5,207 nt of DNA from Gammaproteobacteria bacterium (GTDB taxonomy: Bacteria > Pseudomonadota > Gammaproteobacteria > Nitrosococcales > Methylophagaceae), in the NCBI GenBank assembly GCA_002400805.1, contig NVRG01000003.1, forward strand, positions 10,079 through 15,285, given 5' to 3'. Position numbers and translations under genes: made by a program. Positions 1 through 5,207 of this stretch are shown in pieces; within the stretch, counting starts at the first letter, position 1; every line of letters starts with the position of its first letter. The notes under the pieces are model-generated. The model did not search any database. It had not been told where the DNA came from and saw nothing but the letters and a program-made list of their open reading frames with translations.

Positions 1-206
1 CCACGCCACTCGATAGTCATTAATTGGCCAAGTTCAAGTTTACTTATATCTACTTCAACTGGAGCGCCAGCAGCTTGTGCTTTTGCACTCGGCAACATGG
101 CTGAAACGAACGGTACTGCAGCGACTGCGGCACCGGCACCTCCAACAACAACACTGGCGGCAGTGGTTAGAAAGCGCCGCTTGTCATTATCAACTGTGTT
201 ACTCAT
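1..206 (-). CDS. petA: Ubiquinol-cytochrome c reductase iron-sulfur (Rieske) subunit, N-terminal part
   Basis: This is the Rieske subunit of the cytochrome bc1 complex, which carries electrons from quinol to cytochrome c1 at the periplasmic face of the inner membrane. Only the first 68 codons are present; the gene continues past the left edge. Residues 9-14 (KRRFLT) form a twin-arginine export motif. A hydrophobic Gly/Ala/Val-rich segment at about 16-37 is the uncleaved membrane anchor typical of the family. The following Ala-rich hinge leads into APVEVDIS (48-55), and EWRG at the edge matches the conserved start of the soluble domain. The two cluster-binding Cys/His loops lie outside the window, so they cannot be checked. 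The ATG at 204-206 is preceded 7 bases upstream by a GGGGATG ribosome-binding sequence (214-220), which supports this start. petB and petC are expected downstream, beyond the edge. Confidence 0.93.
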   Translation of the reverse strand, partial: MSNTVDNDKRRFLTTAASVVVGGAGAAVAAVPFVSAMLPSAKAQAAGAPVEVDISKLELGQLMTIEWR

Positions 207-259
207 TCGATGGCATCCCCAGCATTTAATCGATAAAATTACTGACTATAACCAAGAAC

Positions 260-288
260 ATTATTGCGGTTAGAGCCAAGACTACCAA
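260..288 (-). promoter_or_regulatory. Candidate sigma-70 promoter for petA
   Basis: Read on the minus strand, TTGGTA (283-288, 4 of 6 to the -35 consensus) is followed by exactly 17 bases and AATAAT (260-265, 5 of 6 to the -10 consensus). It lies between the terminator of the upstream cupredoxin gene and the petA start. It would give an untranslated leader of roughly 45-50 bases. Position and spacing are good, but the call rests on hexamer matching only. Confidence 0.4.
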
Positions 289-320
289 GGGATCTTAACA
301 CAGGCTTTATAGCTTGGATC

Positions 321-351
321 AAAAAAGCCCACTTAAAAAGTGGGCTTTTTT
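321..351 (-). terminator. Intrinsic terminator of the cupredoxin gene (symmetrical)
   Basis: An 8-bp perfect stem, GCCCACTT (327-334) with AAGTGGGC (338-345), has a 3-base loop and is flanked by six A on one side and six T on the other. Read on the minus strand it is a textbook hairpin plus T-run, 24 bases past the cupredoxin stop codon. The A/T flanks make it symmetrical, so it would also stop plus-strand transcription. It isolates the cupredoxin transcript from petA. Confidence 0.92.
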
Positions 352-374
352 GGATTTCAAGTATGAGTCTTGAA

Positions 375-797
375 TTACTTAAGTGCTTTTTTCGCTTTTT
401 TCATCAAACGTTTAGCGGCACCTTTAGGTTTTGACTCTACAATAGCAGCAAAGTTAGTTGGCTCACCAACGATGATGACGCCGCCCATGCCTGCGCCCCA
501 ATGTGGCGTACATTTATAAAAGTAAACACCTTCGACCGTAAAAGGTGCTGTAGTGAAGTTATCACCCATCTTAGACATCCAGCCTTCAGCGCCTTCTGGG
601 ATCATGCCATCGATAGATTGTGAAATGTGACCATTCATGCCTTCCCATGAAACGGTATCGCCAACAGCAACTTTAACAACTAACGGTTTGAATGCAGTAA
701 CTTGTGCCTTTACGACATGGTCTGCAGCCATAACAGCTGTGGAGAAGAAAGCTGATGCTGCTAAAATTGCACCAATAAGTGATTTGCCGTATTTCAT
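375..797 (-). CDS. Pseudoazurin-type blue copper protein (cupredoxin), secreted
   Basis: This is a small type 1 copper protein of 140 residues that should shuttle single electrons in the periplasm. A Sec signal peptide covers residues 1-24 (Lys near the start, hydrophobic core, V-M-A before the predicted cut). The copper ligands are visible: His57 (NGH), then Cys96, His99 and Met104 in the loop CTPHWGAGM, with the C-x2-H-x4-M spacing of pseudoazurin. IPEGAEGW (66-73) and GVYFYKC (90-96) also match that family. The strand region before His57 is shorter than I recall for classical pseudoazurins. Ile follows the first His where Asn is usual. The C-terminal tail (123-140) is very rich in Lys and looks like an amphipathic helix. 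A GAGAGG ribosome-binding site lies about 8 bases upstream of the ATG. The gene is followed by a terminator and then by petA. Its redox partner is inferred, not shown; nitrite reductase, cytochrome oxidase or a peroxidase are all possible acceptors. Confidence 0.9.
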   Translation of the reverse strand: MKYGKSLIGAILAASAFFSTAVMAADHVVKAQVTAFKPLVVKVAVGDTVSWEGMNGHISQSIDGMIPEGAEGWMSKMGDNFTTAPFTVEGVYFYKCTPHWGAGMGGVIIVGEPTNFAAIVESKPKGAAKRLMKKAKKALK

Positions 798-856
798 GTA
801 TATTGCCTCTCGTTTTTATGTGAATTGCCTTAGTTCGCAAGTAGCTTTACATAGCT

Positions 857-876
857 AACCTGAACCGAACCTGAAC
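857..876 (-). promoter_or_regulatory. Tandem 11-bp direct repeat upstream of the cupredoxin gene, possible regulator site
   Basis: The 9-base word GTTCAGGTT (minus strand) occurs twice without mismatch, at 868-876 and 857-865, with a period of exactly 11 bp, about one helical turn. Head-to-tail half-sites with this period are the usual target layout of OmpR/PhoB-family response regulators. The pair sits about 60-80 bases before the cupredoxin ATG. A weak TATGTA at 848-853 could be a -10 box abutting it. The repeat is directly visible; the regulator identity and its effect are inference. Confidence 0.5.
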
Positions 877-913
877 AACTTTTAATTAATGCATCTTTAA
901 TTGTGCACTTTGT

Positions 914-939
914 GAATAACGGCAATAGCGTGCCGATTC
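914..939. other. Imperfect 9-bp inverted repeat (hairpin) between the two minus-strand transcripts
   Basis: GAAT (914-917) plus CGGCA (920-924) pair with TGCCG (931-935) plus ATTC (936-939), around a 6-base loop, with an AA bulge on one arm. No T-run follows on either strand, so it is not a standard intrinsic terminator. On the minus strand it would lie right at the 5' end of a transcript started from the promoter candidate at 948-977, or about 60 bases past the stop of the upstream gene. Confidence 0.4.
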
Positions 940-947
940 AGCGCGAC

Positions 948-977
948 ATAATAATCCGAGAGCATGATGAATGTCCA
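948..977 (-). promoter_or_regulatory. Candidate sigma-70 promoter for the cupredoxin gene
   Basis: On the minus strand, TGGACA (972-977, 5 of 6 matches) is followed by 18 bases and TATTAT (948-953, 5 of 6 matches). Transcription would start near 941 and give a leader of about 140 bases containing the hairpin at 914-939 and the direct repeats at 857-876. The hexamers are good, but the long leader is unusual for such a gene. A promoter closer to the start remains possible. Confidence 0.38.
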
Positions 978-1000
978 AATTTATTAATATTTTGACAAAA

Positions 1001-1579
1001 TCACTTAGTAATAAGGCTGTTGATTGCTAGATTGGCACCTTGTAATGTAAAGCTTGTTTTTCCCTTTGTGCCATCAGAGAGGGTGTAGTCAAATTTTATT
1101 TGTTTGCCATCCACTAACGCGGCTAAGGTGCCTAAATGAGGTCGAGAATCACCTTGCCAAATAGGGCAAATCACACGTTCGGGTAAGCGCTCGGCAATAA
1201 TATGGTTGACACTGAAGTCTCTCTTGGTAGTGATTGATTTTTGGTCGTCGACAACAATTGCTTCTATGCCTTCATCTTCAGGCACAATAGTGGCGGTAAA
1301 TCCACGCAGCAATTGTACCGGTTTACGATTATCAATCTGAAAAAGAGGTAAGGGTCGTTGTGCCAGTTCATCAAAAGTGTTGTCTGAGAGACTAAAGTCC
1401 ATCCACACGATGCCTTCTGATGTCTGAAAAATGGCCAGTTCGAAACCATCAGGATTTCTAATCATCGCCGACTTAACTTGTGTTTTTGTTGCCGAGTGCT
1501 GAAAGGTTTCTATTTGCCAGTCGGCAAATACGCTAGTAGAAAATAAGCATATTAATAGGAAGGTGAAAAATTTATACAT
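1001..1579 (-). CDS. Secreted protein of unknown function, second gene of the ABC exporter operon
   Basis: I do not recognise this 192-residue protein with confidence. A clear Sec signal peptide covers residues 1-19 (MYKFF, hydrophobic core, V-F-A before Asp20), so the mature protein of about 173 residues should be periplasmic. It has no further membrane segment and a single mature cysteine (Cys138 in VICPIW), so no internal disulfide and no lipobox. The final stretch (about 160-188: IKFDYTLSDGTKG, then FTLQGANLAIN) faintly recalls the C-terminal end of invasion-associated locus B (IalB)-like proteins. This is a weak resemblance only. The ATG lies 3 bases after the exporter stop codon, and its AAGGA ribosome-binding site (1589-1593) lies inside the exporter's last codons, so translation is probably coupled. 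A role linked to the exported compound is inferred from position alone. No clear terminator follows. Confidence 0.8.
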   Translation of the reverse strand: MYKFFTFLLICLFSTSVFADWQIETFQHSATKTQVKSAMIRNPDGFELAIFQTSEGIVWMDFSLSDNTFDELAQRPLPLFQIDNRKPVQLLRGFTATIVPEDEGIEAIVVDDQKSITTKRDFSVNHIIAERLPERVICPIWQGDSRPHLGTLAALVDGKQIKFDYTLSDGTKGKTSFTLQGANLAINSLITK

Positions 1580-1582
1580 TGA

Positions 1583-3337
1583 CTACTTTCCTTCGGTTTG
1601 TTGTAAGGCCCACATAGCTGCATAGTGACCATGTAGTTTTAACAGCTGTTCGTGAGTACCACGTTCGATGATTTTGCCGTGCTCTAAAACTAGGATTGTA
1701 TCGGCATTTACAATTGTTGATAAGCGATGCGCGATGACCAAGGTGGTTTTATTGGTACTAATAGATTGTAACTCTTGGTTGATGGCCTTTTCTGAATGAC
1801 TATCGAGTGCCGATGTTGCTTCATCAAATATTAAAATTTGCGGATTTTTTAGTAAAGTCCGTGCAATGGCAACGCGTTGTTTTTCACCACCGGAGAGTTT
1901 TAAGCCACGTTCACCCACTAATGAGTCATAACCGTCAGGCAATCTCTCAATAAACTGATGGATATGCGCTTGTTTAGCTGCGTCGAAGACAGCCTGTCTA
2001 TCTGCACTCGGGTTTCCATACAAAATATTGTGATAAATACTATCGTTAAATAATACCGTGTCTTGTGGTACAACGCCGATAGCTTGCCTTAAACTTTGTT
2101 GCTTTACGTCACGGATATCAATGCCATCAATGGTGATTTTGCCTGATTGTGGATCATAAAAGCGAAATAACAGCCTGACTAGGGATGATTTGCCCGAACC
2201 GCTAGCACCAACAAATGCAACCTTGGTTCCCGCTTCAATAGTGAAATTGATGTCATGTAAAATTTGTCGATTGGCATCGTAATGAAAATTCACTTGTTCA
2301 AACTGTATTTCACCGCGCTTAACCTTGAGTGTTTGGGCATCCTTTTTGTCGACAGTTTCAATATCTTCTTCTAATAAGCTGAACATCCGTTCCATATCGG
2401 CGAGGGAGTGACGAATTTCCCTATAAACAAATCCAAGGAAACCTAAGGGCAGATACAGTTGTAATAAAAAGGCATTGATCAGCACTAAGTCACCTATGCT
2501 TAACTCGCCAGTAACTACGCCTTTGCCAGCAAGTAACATTAAAATAGTAATGCCCAGTGAAATGATGGCACCTTGACCAAAATTTAATACCGATAATGAG
2601 GTTTGATTGCGGATGGCGGCCACTTCCCATGTCGCCATTTTGTCATCATATCGCTGTAGTTCGTATTGTTCGTTATTGAAATATTTGACCGTTTCGTAAT
2701 TAAGCAGACTATCAATGGCCTGATTATTCGCTTTGGATTCCATTTCGTTCATGGCGCGGCGAAAACGCATGCGCCACTCGGTAATGGCCAGGGTGTAGAT
2801 AATGTAGAGCAAGACAGTGCCAGTCGTGACGATGGCAAAGATACTGTCATATTGGGTCAGTAAAATCACGGTTACCAAAGCGATTTCCACTAAGGTTGGC
2901 ACGATATTGAATATCATGAAATTCAATAAGAAACTGATGCCTCGTGTGCCACGTTCAATATCGCGGGAGATCCCTCCCGTTTGACGTTGCAAGTGAAAAC
3001 GTAGAGATAGCTTGTGCAGGTGTTCAAAAATGTTGCCTGCGATACGACGTACGGAGTGGTTAATTACTTTGGCAAATAGCGCATCGCGTAACTCACTGAA
3101 TAAACTGCTGAATAAGCGAAGTAGGCCATATGCCGCTAAAAAGACAACAGGGAGGTAAATGATATCTTGCTGTTGTGGATCTAAGGCATCGACCGCGCCT
3201 TTAAGTGTGAGAGGAATGCCCACATTGGCTAGTTTTGCAACGGTTAATAATAGTAGCGCTAACGCTACGCGACCTTTAAATTTTTGTAAATATGGAAATA
3301 GGCTACGAATAGCATTCCAGTCTTGATGAGCTTTCAT
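1583..3337 (-). CDS. Atm1/HMT1-family ABC exporter (permease fused to ATPase)
   Basis: This 584-residue half-transporter should work as a homodimer in the inner membrane. About six transmembrane helices lie within residues 23-304 and the ATPase domain covers roughly 343-580. The ATPase is intact: Walker A GASGSGKSS (377-385), Q-loop Gln425, signature LSGGE (481-485), Walker B ILIFDE (501-506), D-loop SALD (509-512) and H-loop His537. Subfamily marks are TGGISRDIERGTRGI (120-134), ETVKYFNNE (215-223), LNFGQ (251-255) and PLGFLGFVYREI (297-308). These are typical of mitochondrial Atm1/ABCB7 and bacterial Atm1-like proteins, which move glutathione derivatives or glutathione-metal species. The Asn and Gln of LNFGQ fall where I recall the glutathione pocket of Novosphingobium Atm1. 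The real substrate here is unknown; heavy-metal or xenobiotic conjugates and iron-sulfur-linked thiols are candidates. The chosen ATG lacks a convincing Shine-Dalgarno sequence, but the N-terminus has the expected length. A secreted protein of unknown function follows 3 bases later. Confidence 0.93.
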   Translation of the reverse strand: MKAHQDWNAIRSLFPYLQKFKGRVALALLLLTVAKLANVGIPLTLKGAVDALDPQQQDIIYLPVVFLAAYGLLRLFSSLFSELRDALFAKVINHSVRRIAGNIFEHLHKLSLRFHLQRQTGGISRDIERGTRGISFLLNFMIFNIVPTLVEIALVTVILLTQYDSIFAIVTTGTVLLYIIYTLAITEWRMRFRRAMNEMESKANNQAIDSLLNYETVKYFNNEQYELQRYDDKMATWEVAAIRNQTSLSVLNFGQGAIISLGITILMLLAGKGVVTGELSIGDLVLINAFLLQLYLPLGFLGFVYREIRHSLADMERMFSLLEEDIETVDKKDAQTLKVKRGEIQFEQVNFHYDANRQILHDINFTIEAGTKVAFVGASGSGKSSLVRLLFRFYDPQSGKITIDGIDIRDVKQQSLRQAIGVVPQDTVLFNDSIYHNILYGNPSADRQAVFDAAKQAHIHQFIERLPDGYDSLVGERGLKLSGGEKQRVAIARTLLKNPQILIFDEATSALDSHSEKAINQELQSISTNKTTLVIAHRLSTIVNADTILVLEHGKIIERGTHEQLLKLHGHYAAMWALQQTEGK

Positions 3338-3387
3338 AAATCGCAGTTTAGCTGAATAATTGTGGCGAGGAAAAACGAGGCAATCGC

Positions 3388-3393
3388 ATTATA
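3388..3393 (-). promoter_or_regulatory. Candidate -10 box for the ABC exporter operon
   Basis: The minus strand reads a perfect TATAAT here, about 50 bases before the exporter ATG. No good -35 hexamer is found 16-18 bases upstream (GAATAA at the 17-base position). If it is used, the promoter is either weak or helped by an activator. Confidence 0.4.
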
Positions 3394-3405
3394 AGTTTTT
3401 TTAGG

Positions 3406-3411
3406 TATAAT
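3406..3411 (+). promoter_or_regulatory. Candidate -10 box for the FmdB-DUF502-aspS cluster
   Basis: The plus strand reads a perfect TATAAT, which would start transcription near 3418, about 70 bases before the zinc-ribbon gene. The best -35 at 17 bases (ATCGCA, 3383-3388) matches only 3 of 6. It would overlap the divergent minus-strand -10 box, so the two promoters would share the same DNA. Confidence 0.4.
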
Positions 3412-3485
3412 TATTCGGTTTATTAATTGAAAAGCTAAATATTAGTTGCGCATTGATGTGTGACTGAAACACGAGGTCGAAGTTA

Positions 3486-3749
3486 ATGCCGTTCTATGAG
3501 TACCGATGTGATGCCTGTGATCATGAGTTTGAAGCGTTGCAGAAAATTAGTGATGAGCCATTGCTGCATTGTCCATCCTGTGAGGAGCCTGATTTGCGCA
3601 AATTAGTGTCTGCGGCTGGTTTTCGATTGAAAGGGGATGGCTGGTATGAAACTGATTTCAAAAGTGGAAAAAAGCGAAATTTAGCGGAAAAGAGTGACGT
3701 CAGTTCATCGACAAAAAAACCTGAAGCGACAGCAAGTGGTTCAAGCTGA
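3486..3749 (+). CDS. FmdB-family zinc-ribbon protein
   Basis: This is an 87-residue cytoplasmic protein. The start MPFYEYRCDAC is the hallmark of the FmdB putative regulatory domain. Two CxxC knuckles, Cys8/Cys11 and Cys29/Cys32, should bind one zinc ion. The core covers about residues 1-42, followed by the common GDGWYETDF stretch (50-58) and then a Ser/Lys/Thr-rich, probably disordered tail (61-87). Family members are often described as regulatory after the methylotroph FmdB, but no molecular function is firmly known to me. The start is supported by GAGG (3473-3476) 9 bases upstream of the ATG. It is the first gene of the rightward cluster; the DUF502 gene follows after 30 bases. Confidence 0.92.
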   Translation: MPFYEYRCDACDHEFEALQKISDEPLLHCPSCEEPDLRKLVSAAGFRLKGDGWYETDFKSGKKRNLAEKSDVSSSTKKPEATASGSS

Positions 3750-3779
3750 TGCTGCCACAAGCTATATAGTAGATATTAC

Positions 3780-4415
3780 ATGCGTAAATACCTGATTGCT
3801 GGATTATTAGTATGGATGCCTTTAGGCATCACTTTTCTTGTGGTTCGGGCGATCGTTGGTTTTTTAGATAAGATATTATTATGGTTGCCAGCTCAATATC
3901 AGCCTGACATTTTATTGGGCTTTCACATCCCTGGTTTGGGGGTGGTACTAGCGGTAGTGTTAGTGCTGGCAACAGGTATGATCGTTGCCAACTTATTGGG
4001 GCGACGGATTGTCTCGGCATGGGAGTCATTGCTGGCGCGAATTCCTTTAGTCCGTAGTTTGTATGCTGGAATAAAACAAGTTATGGAAGCGGTCTTAGCG
4101 ACGGACGCCAAGTCATTTCGTAAAGTGCTGTTAATCGAATATCCACGCAAAGGGGTGTGGAGCTTGGCTTTTATGACCTCAGACAATCTGGGCGAAGTAC
4201 AGGCAAAAACGAGAACAGACGTGATTAGTGTATTTATCCCAACCACGCCAAACCCGACCTCTGGTTTTGTATTGATGGTGCCGAGCGAAGATGTTGTTCA
4301 TCTGGACATGAGTGTAGAAGAAGGTTTAAAAATGATTATCTCTATGGGGGTAGTCGTGCCAACTTGGCAAAAAAATAATTTAATCAATGGCGATGACATT
4401 GGTGCACAACAATAA
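3780..4415 (+). CDS. DUF502-family inner-membrane protein
   Basis: This 211-residue protein matches the DUF502 family in length and motifs. Two transmembrane helices are visible, at about residues 5-27 and 52-74, joined by a short loop. A cytoplasmic or periplasmic domain of about 130 residues follows. Conserved stretches are IPLVRSLYAGIKQ (88-100), in which the IP-x-VR-x-x-Y pattern is characteristic, and FIPTTPNPTSGF (152-163). The function of the family is unknown. The ATG has only a weak ribosome-binding sequence (TAGTAGA region), but the N-terminus MRKYLIAGLLVWMPLGIT is that of the family, so the start is credible. It sits between the FmdB gene (30 bases before) and aspS (67 bases after), an arrangement seen in many Gammaproteobacteria. 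Confidence 0.9.
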   Translation: MRKYLIAGLLVWMPLGITFLVVRAIVGFLDKILLWLPAQYQPDILLGFHIPGLGVVLAVVLVLATGMIVANLLGRRIVSAWESLLARIPLVRSLYAGIKQVMEAVLATDAKSFRKVLLIEYPRKGVWSLAFMTSDNLGEVQAKTRTDVISVFIPTTPNPTSGFVLMVPSEDVVHLDMSVEEGLKMIISMGVVVPTWQKNNLINGDDIGAQQ

Positions 4416-4435
4416 TTGACAACCACACGTTTATT

Positions 4436-4464
4436 TAGACAGTGGTATTACTTAAACATATTAA
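4436..4464 (+). promoter_or_regulatory. Candidate promoter for aspS
   Basis: TAGACA (4436-4441, 5 of 6) is followed by 17 bases and TATTAA (4459-4464, 4 of 6), in the 67-base gap before aspS. Transcription would begin about 12 bases before the ATG, leaving just room for the ribosome-binding site, which is tight. A perfect TTGACA at 4416-4421, directly after the DUF502 stop codon, has no acceptable -10 at normal spacing. Read-through from the upstream genes may be enough. Confidence 0.3.
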
Positions 4465-4482
4465 AGACATTGGAAAAGAATT

Positions 4483-5207
4483 ATGCGTAGCCATTATTGC
4501 GGCGATGTAAATGAAACATTAGATGGTCAAACAGTTACGGTATCCGGTTGGATGCACCGTCGTCGTGATCATGGTGGGGTTATATTTATTGATTTGCGTG
4601 ATCGTGAAGGTCTCGTGCAAGTAGTGTGTAATCCTGAAGATGCCGAAAGTTTTGCTGTGGCGGAACGTGTCCGTAGTGAATATGTATTACAGATCGAAGG
4701 GGTAGTGAACTTACGCCCTGATGGCAGTGACAACCCTGATCTGAAAAGTGGCAAAATTGAGATTGTCGCTACACGTCTTGAAATTCTGAATAGCTCTAAA
4801 ACACCGCCGTTCCCATTAACTGAACAAGCGGAAGTAAGTGAAGATGTTCGTTTGCGTCATCGTTATATCGATTTGCGCCGTCCAGAAATGTTGCAAAAAT
4901 TACGTTTCCGTTCACAGATCACCCGCCAATTACGAAATTTCCTGGATGACAATGGCTTTCTTGATATTGAAACCCCCATTTTAACCAAAGCAACACCAGA
5001 GGGTGCGCGTGACTATCTAGTTCCTAGCCGGACTCATGCGGGTGATTTTTTTGCCTTGCCACAATCACCACAACTGTTTAAACAATTGTTGATGGTCGCT
5101 GGTATGGATCGTTATTATCAAGTTGTTCGTTGTTTCCGTGATGAAGACTTGCGTGCGGATCGTCAGCCTGAATTTACTCAGTTGGATATCGAAACTTCTT
5201 TTGTTGA
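4483..5207 (+). CDS. aspS: Aspartyl-tRNA synthetase, N-terminal part (probably non-discriminating)
   Basis: This class II synthetase attaches aspartate to tRNA-Asp in the cytoplasm. The first 241 codons of an expected ~590 are present; the rest lies past the right edge. Residues 1 to about 105 form the OB-fold anticodon-binding domain (MRSHYCG start, [11 protein letters not shown] at 22-32). The catalytic domain begins at about 125 with [14 protein letters not shown]. Visible active-site elements are TPEGARDY (171-178), the aspartate-binding QSPQ (194-197) and class II motif 2 FRDEDLR (218-224). His30 and Gly81 align with the Pseudomonas aeruginosa residues tied to charging tRNA-Asn as well as tRNA-Asp, where E. 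coli has Leu at the first position. The start is supported by GGAAAAG (4472-4478) upstream. The later bacterial insertion domain and motif 3 cannot be checked. Confidence 0.97.
   Translation, partial: MRSHYCGDVNETLDGQTVTVSGWMHRRRDHGGVIFIDLRDREGLVQVVCNPEDAESFAVAERVRSEYVLQIEGVVNLRPDGSDNPDLKSGKIEIVATRLEILNSSKTPPFPLTEQAEVSEDVRLRHRYIDLRRPEMLQKLRFRSQITRQLRNFLDDNGFLDIETPILTKATPEGARDYLVPSRTHAGDFFALPQSPQLFKQLLMVAGMDRYYQVVRCFRDEDLRADRQPEFTQLDIETSFV

Noticed and set aside
637..858. Open frame of 73 codons on the plus strand across the cupredoxin start
   Set aside because: It runs antisense to the signal peptide and copper-domain coding region, has no ribosome-binding site and resembles no protein I know; a shadow frame.
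992..1010. Perfect TTGACA on the plus strand at 992-997
   Set aside because: No acceptable -10 hexamer lies 16-18 bases downstream and no plus-strand gene follows; AT-rich chance match.
1264..1449. Open frame of 61 codons on the minus strand in another frame of the secreted protein gene
   Set aside because: It is contained within the longer frame that has a signal peptide and an upstream ribosome-binding site.
2666..2863. Open frame of 65 codons on the plus strand inside the ABC exporter
   Set aside because: It lies fully antisense to a conserved transmembrane domain and has no independent support.
3521..3760. Open frame of 79 codons on the minus strand over the FmdB gene
   Set aside because: The plus-strand frame has the FmdB N-terminus, both zinc knuckles and a good ribosome-binding site; the antisense frame has none of these.
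3829..4246. Two overlapping minus-strand open frames (66 and 107 codons) inside the DUF502 gene
   Set aside because: Both are antisense to conserved DUF502 motifs and show no plausible domain or start signal.
4569..4754. Open frame of 61 codons on the minus strand inside aspS
   Set aside because: It is antisense to the highly conserved anticodon-binding domain of AspRS and has no support of its own.
1..5207. Mobile element, CRISPR array, toxin-antitoxin pair or other defence system
   Set aside because: No transposase, integrase, spaced repeats or paired small genes are visible; every sizeable gene belongs to a chromosomal housekeeping, redox or transport setting.

Overview
The window looks like the chromosome of a Gammaproteobacterium. 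The protein families, the moderately AT-rich base composition and the order FmdB zinc ribbon - DUF502 membrane protein - aspS all fit. A Thiotrichales or methylotroph-like lineage (Methylophaga/Cycloclasticus type) is my best guess, based on family resemblance only. I see no mobile element, CRISPR array, tRNA or rRNA, and no clear new defence or mobile system. The interest lies in redox, metal and translation housekeeping genes and in some unexplained regulatory DNA.

Left part (1-1000, all genes on the minus strand). The start of petA, the Rieske subunit of cytochrome bc1, runs off the left edge. Just upstream is a secreted pseudoazurin-type blue copper protein (375-797), separated from petA by a strong hairpin terminator (321-351) and a plausible petA promoter (260-288). 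The 203-base region upstream of the cupredoxin gene holds a tandem 11-bp direct repeat, an imperfect 9-bp hairpin and a promoter candidate.

Middle part (1001-3337, minus strand). A full-length Atm1/HMT1-type ABC exporter (1583-3337) is followed after 3 bases by a small secreted protein of unknown function (1001-1579), almost certainly in the same transcript.

Right part (3338-5207, plus strand). A 148-base divergent intergenic region carries two perfect TATAAT hexamers, one per strand, only 12 bp apart. It leads rightward into an FmdB-family zinc-ribbon protein (3486-3749), a DUF502 inner-membrane protein (3780-4415) and the first 241 codons of aspartyl-tRNA synthetase (4483 to the edge). The AspRS has the His and Gly residues associated with non-discriminating enzymes, which predicts tRNA-dependent asparagine synthesis through GatCAB.

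How the genes may work together. The cupredoxin is a plausible soluble electron acceptor for the bc1 complex encoded next to it. The ABC exporter probably moves a glutathione-linked or metal-related compound, and the secreted partner may act on the periplasmic side. The FmdB-DUF502-aspS cluster is a conserved linkage whose functional reason is not known to me.
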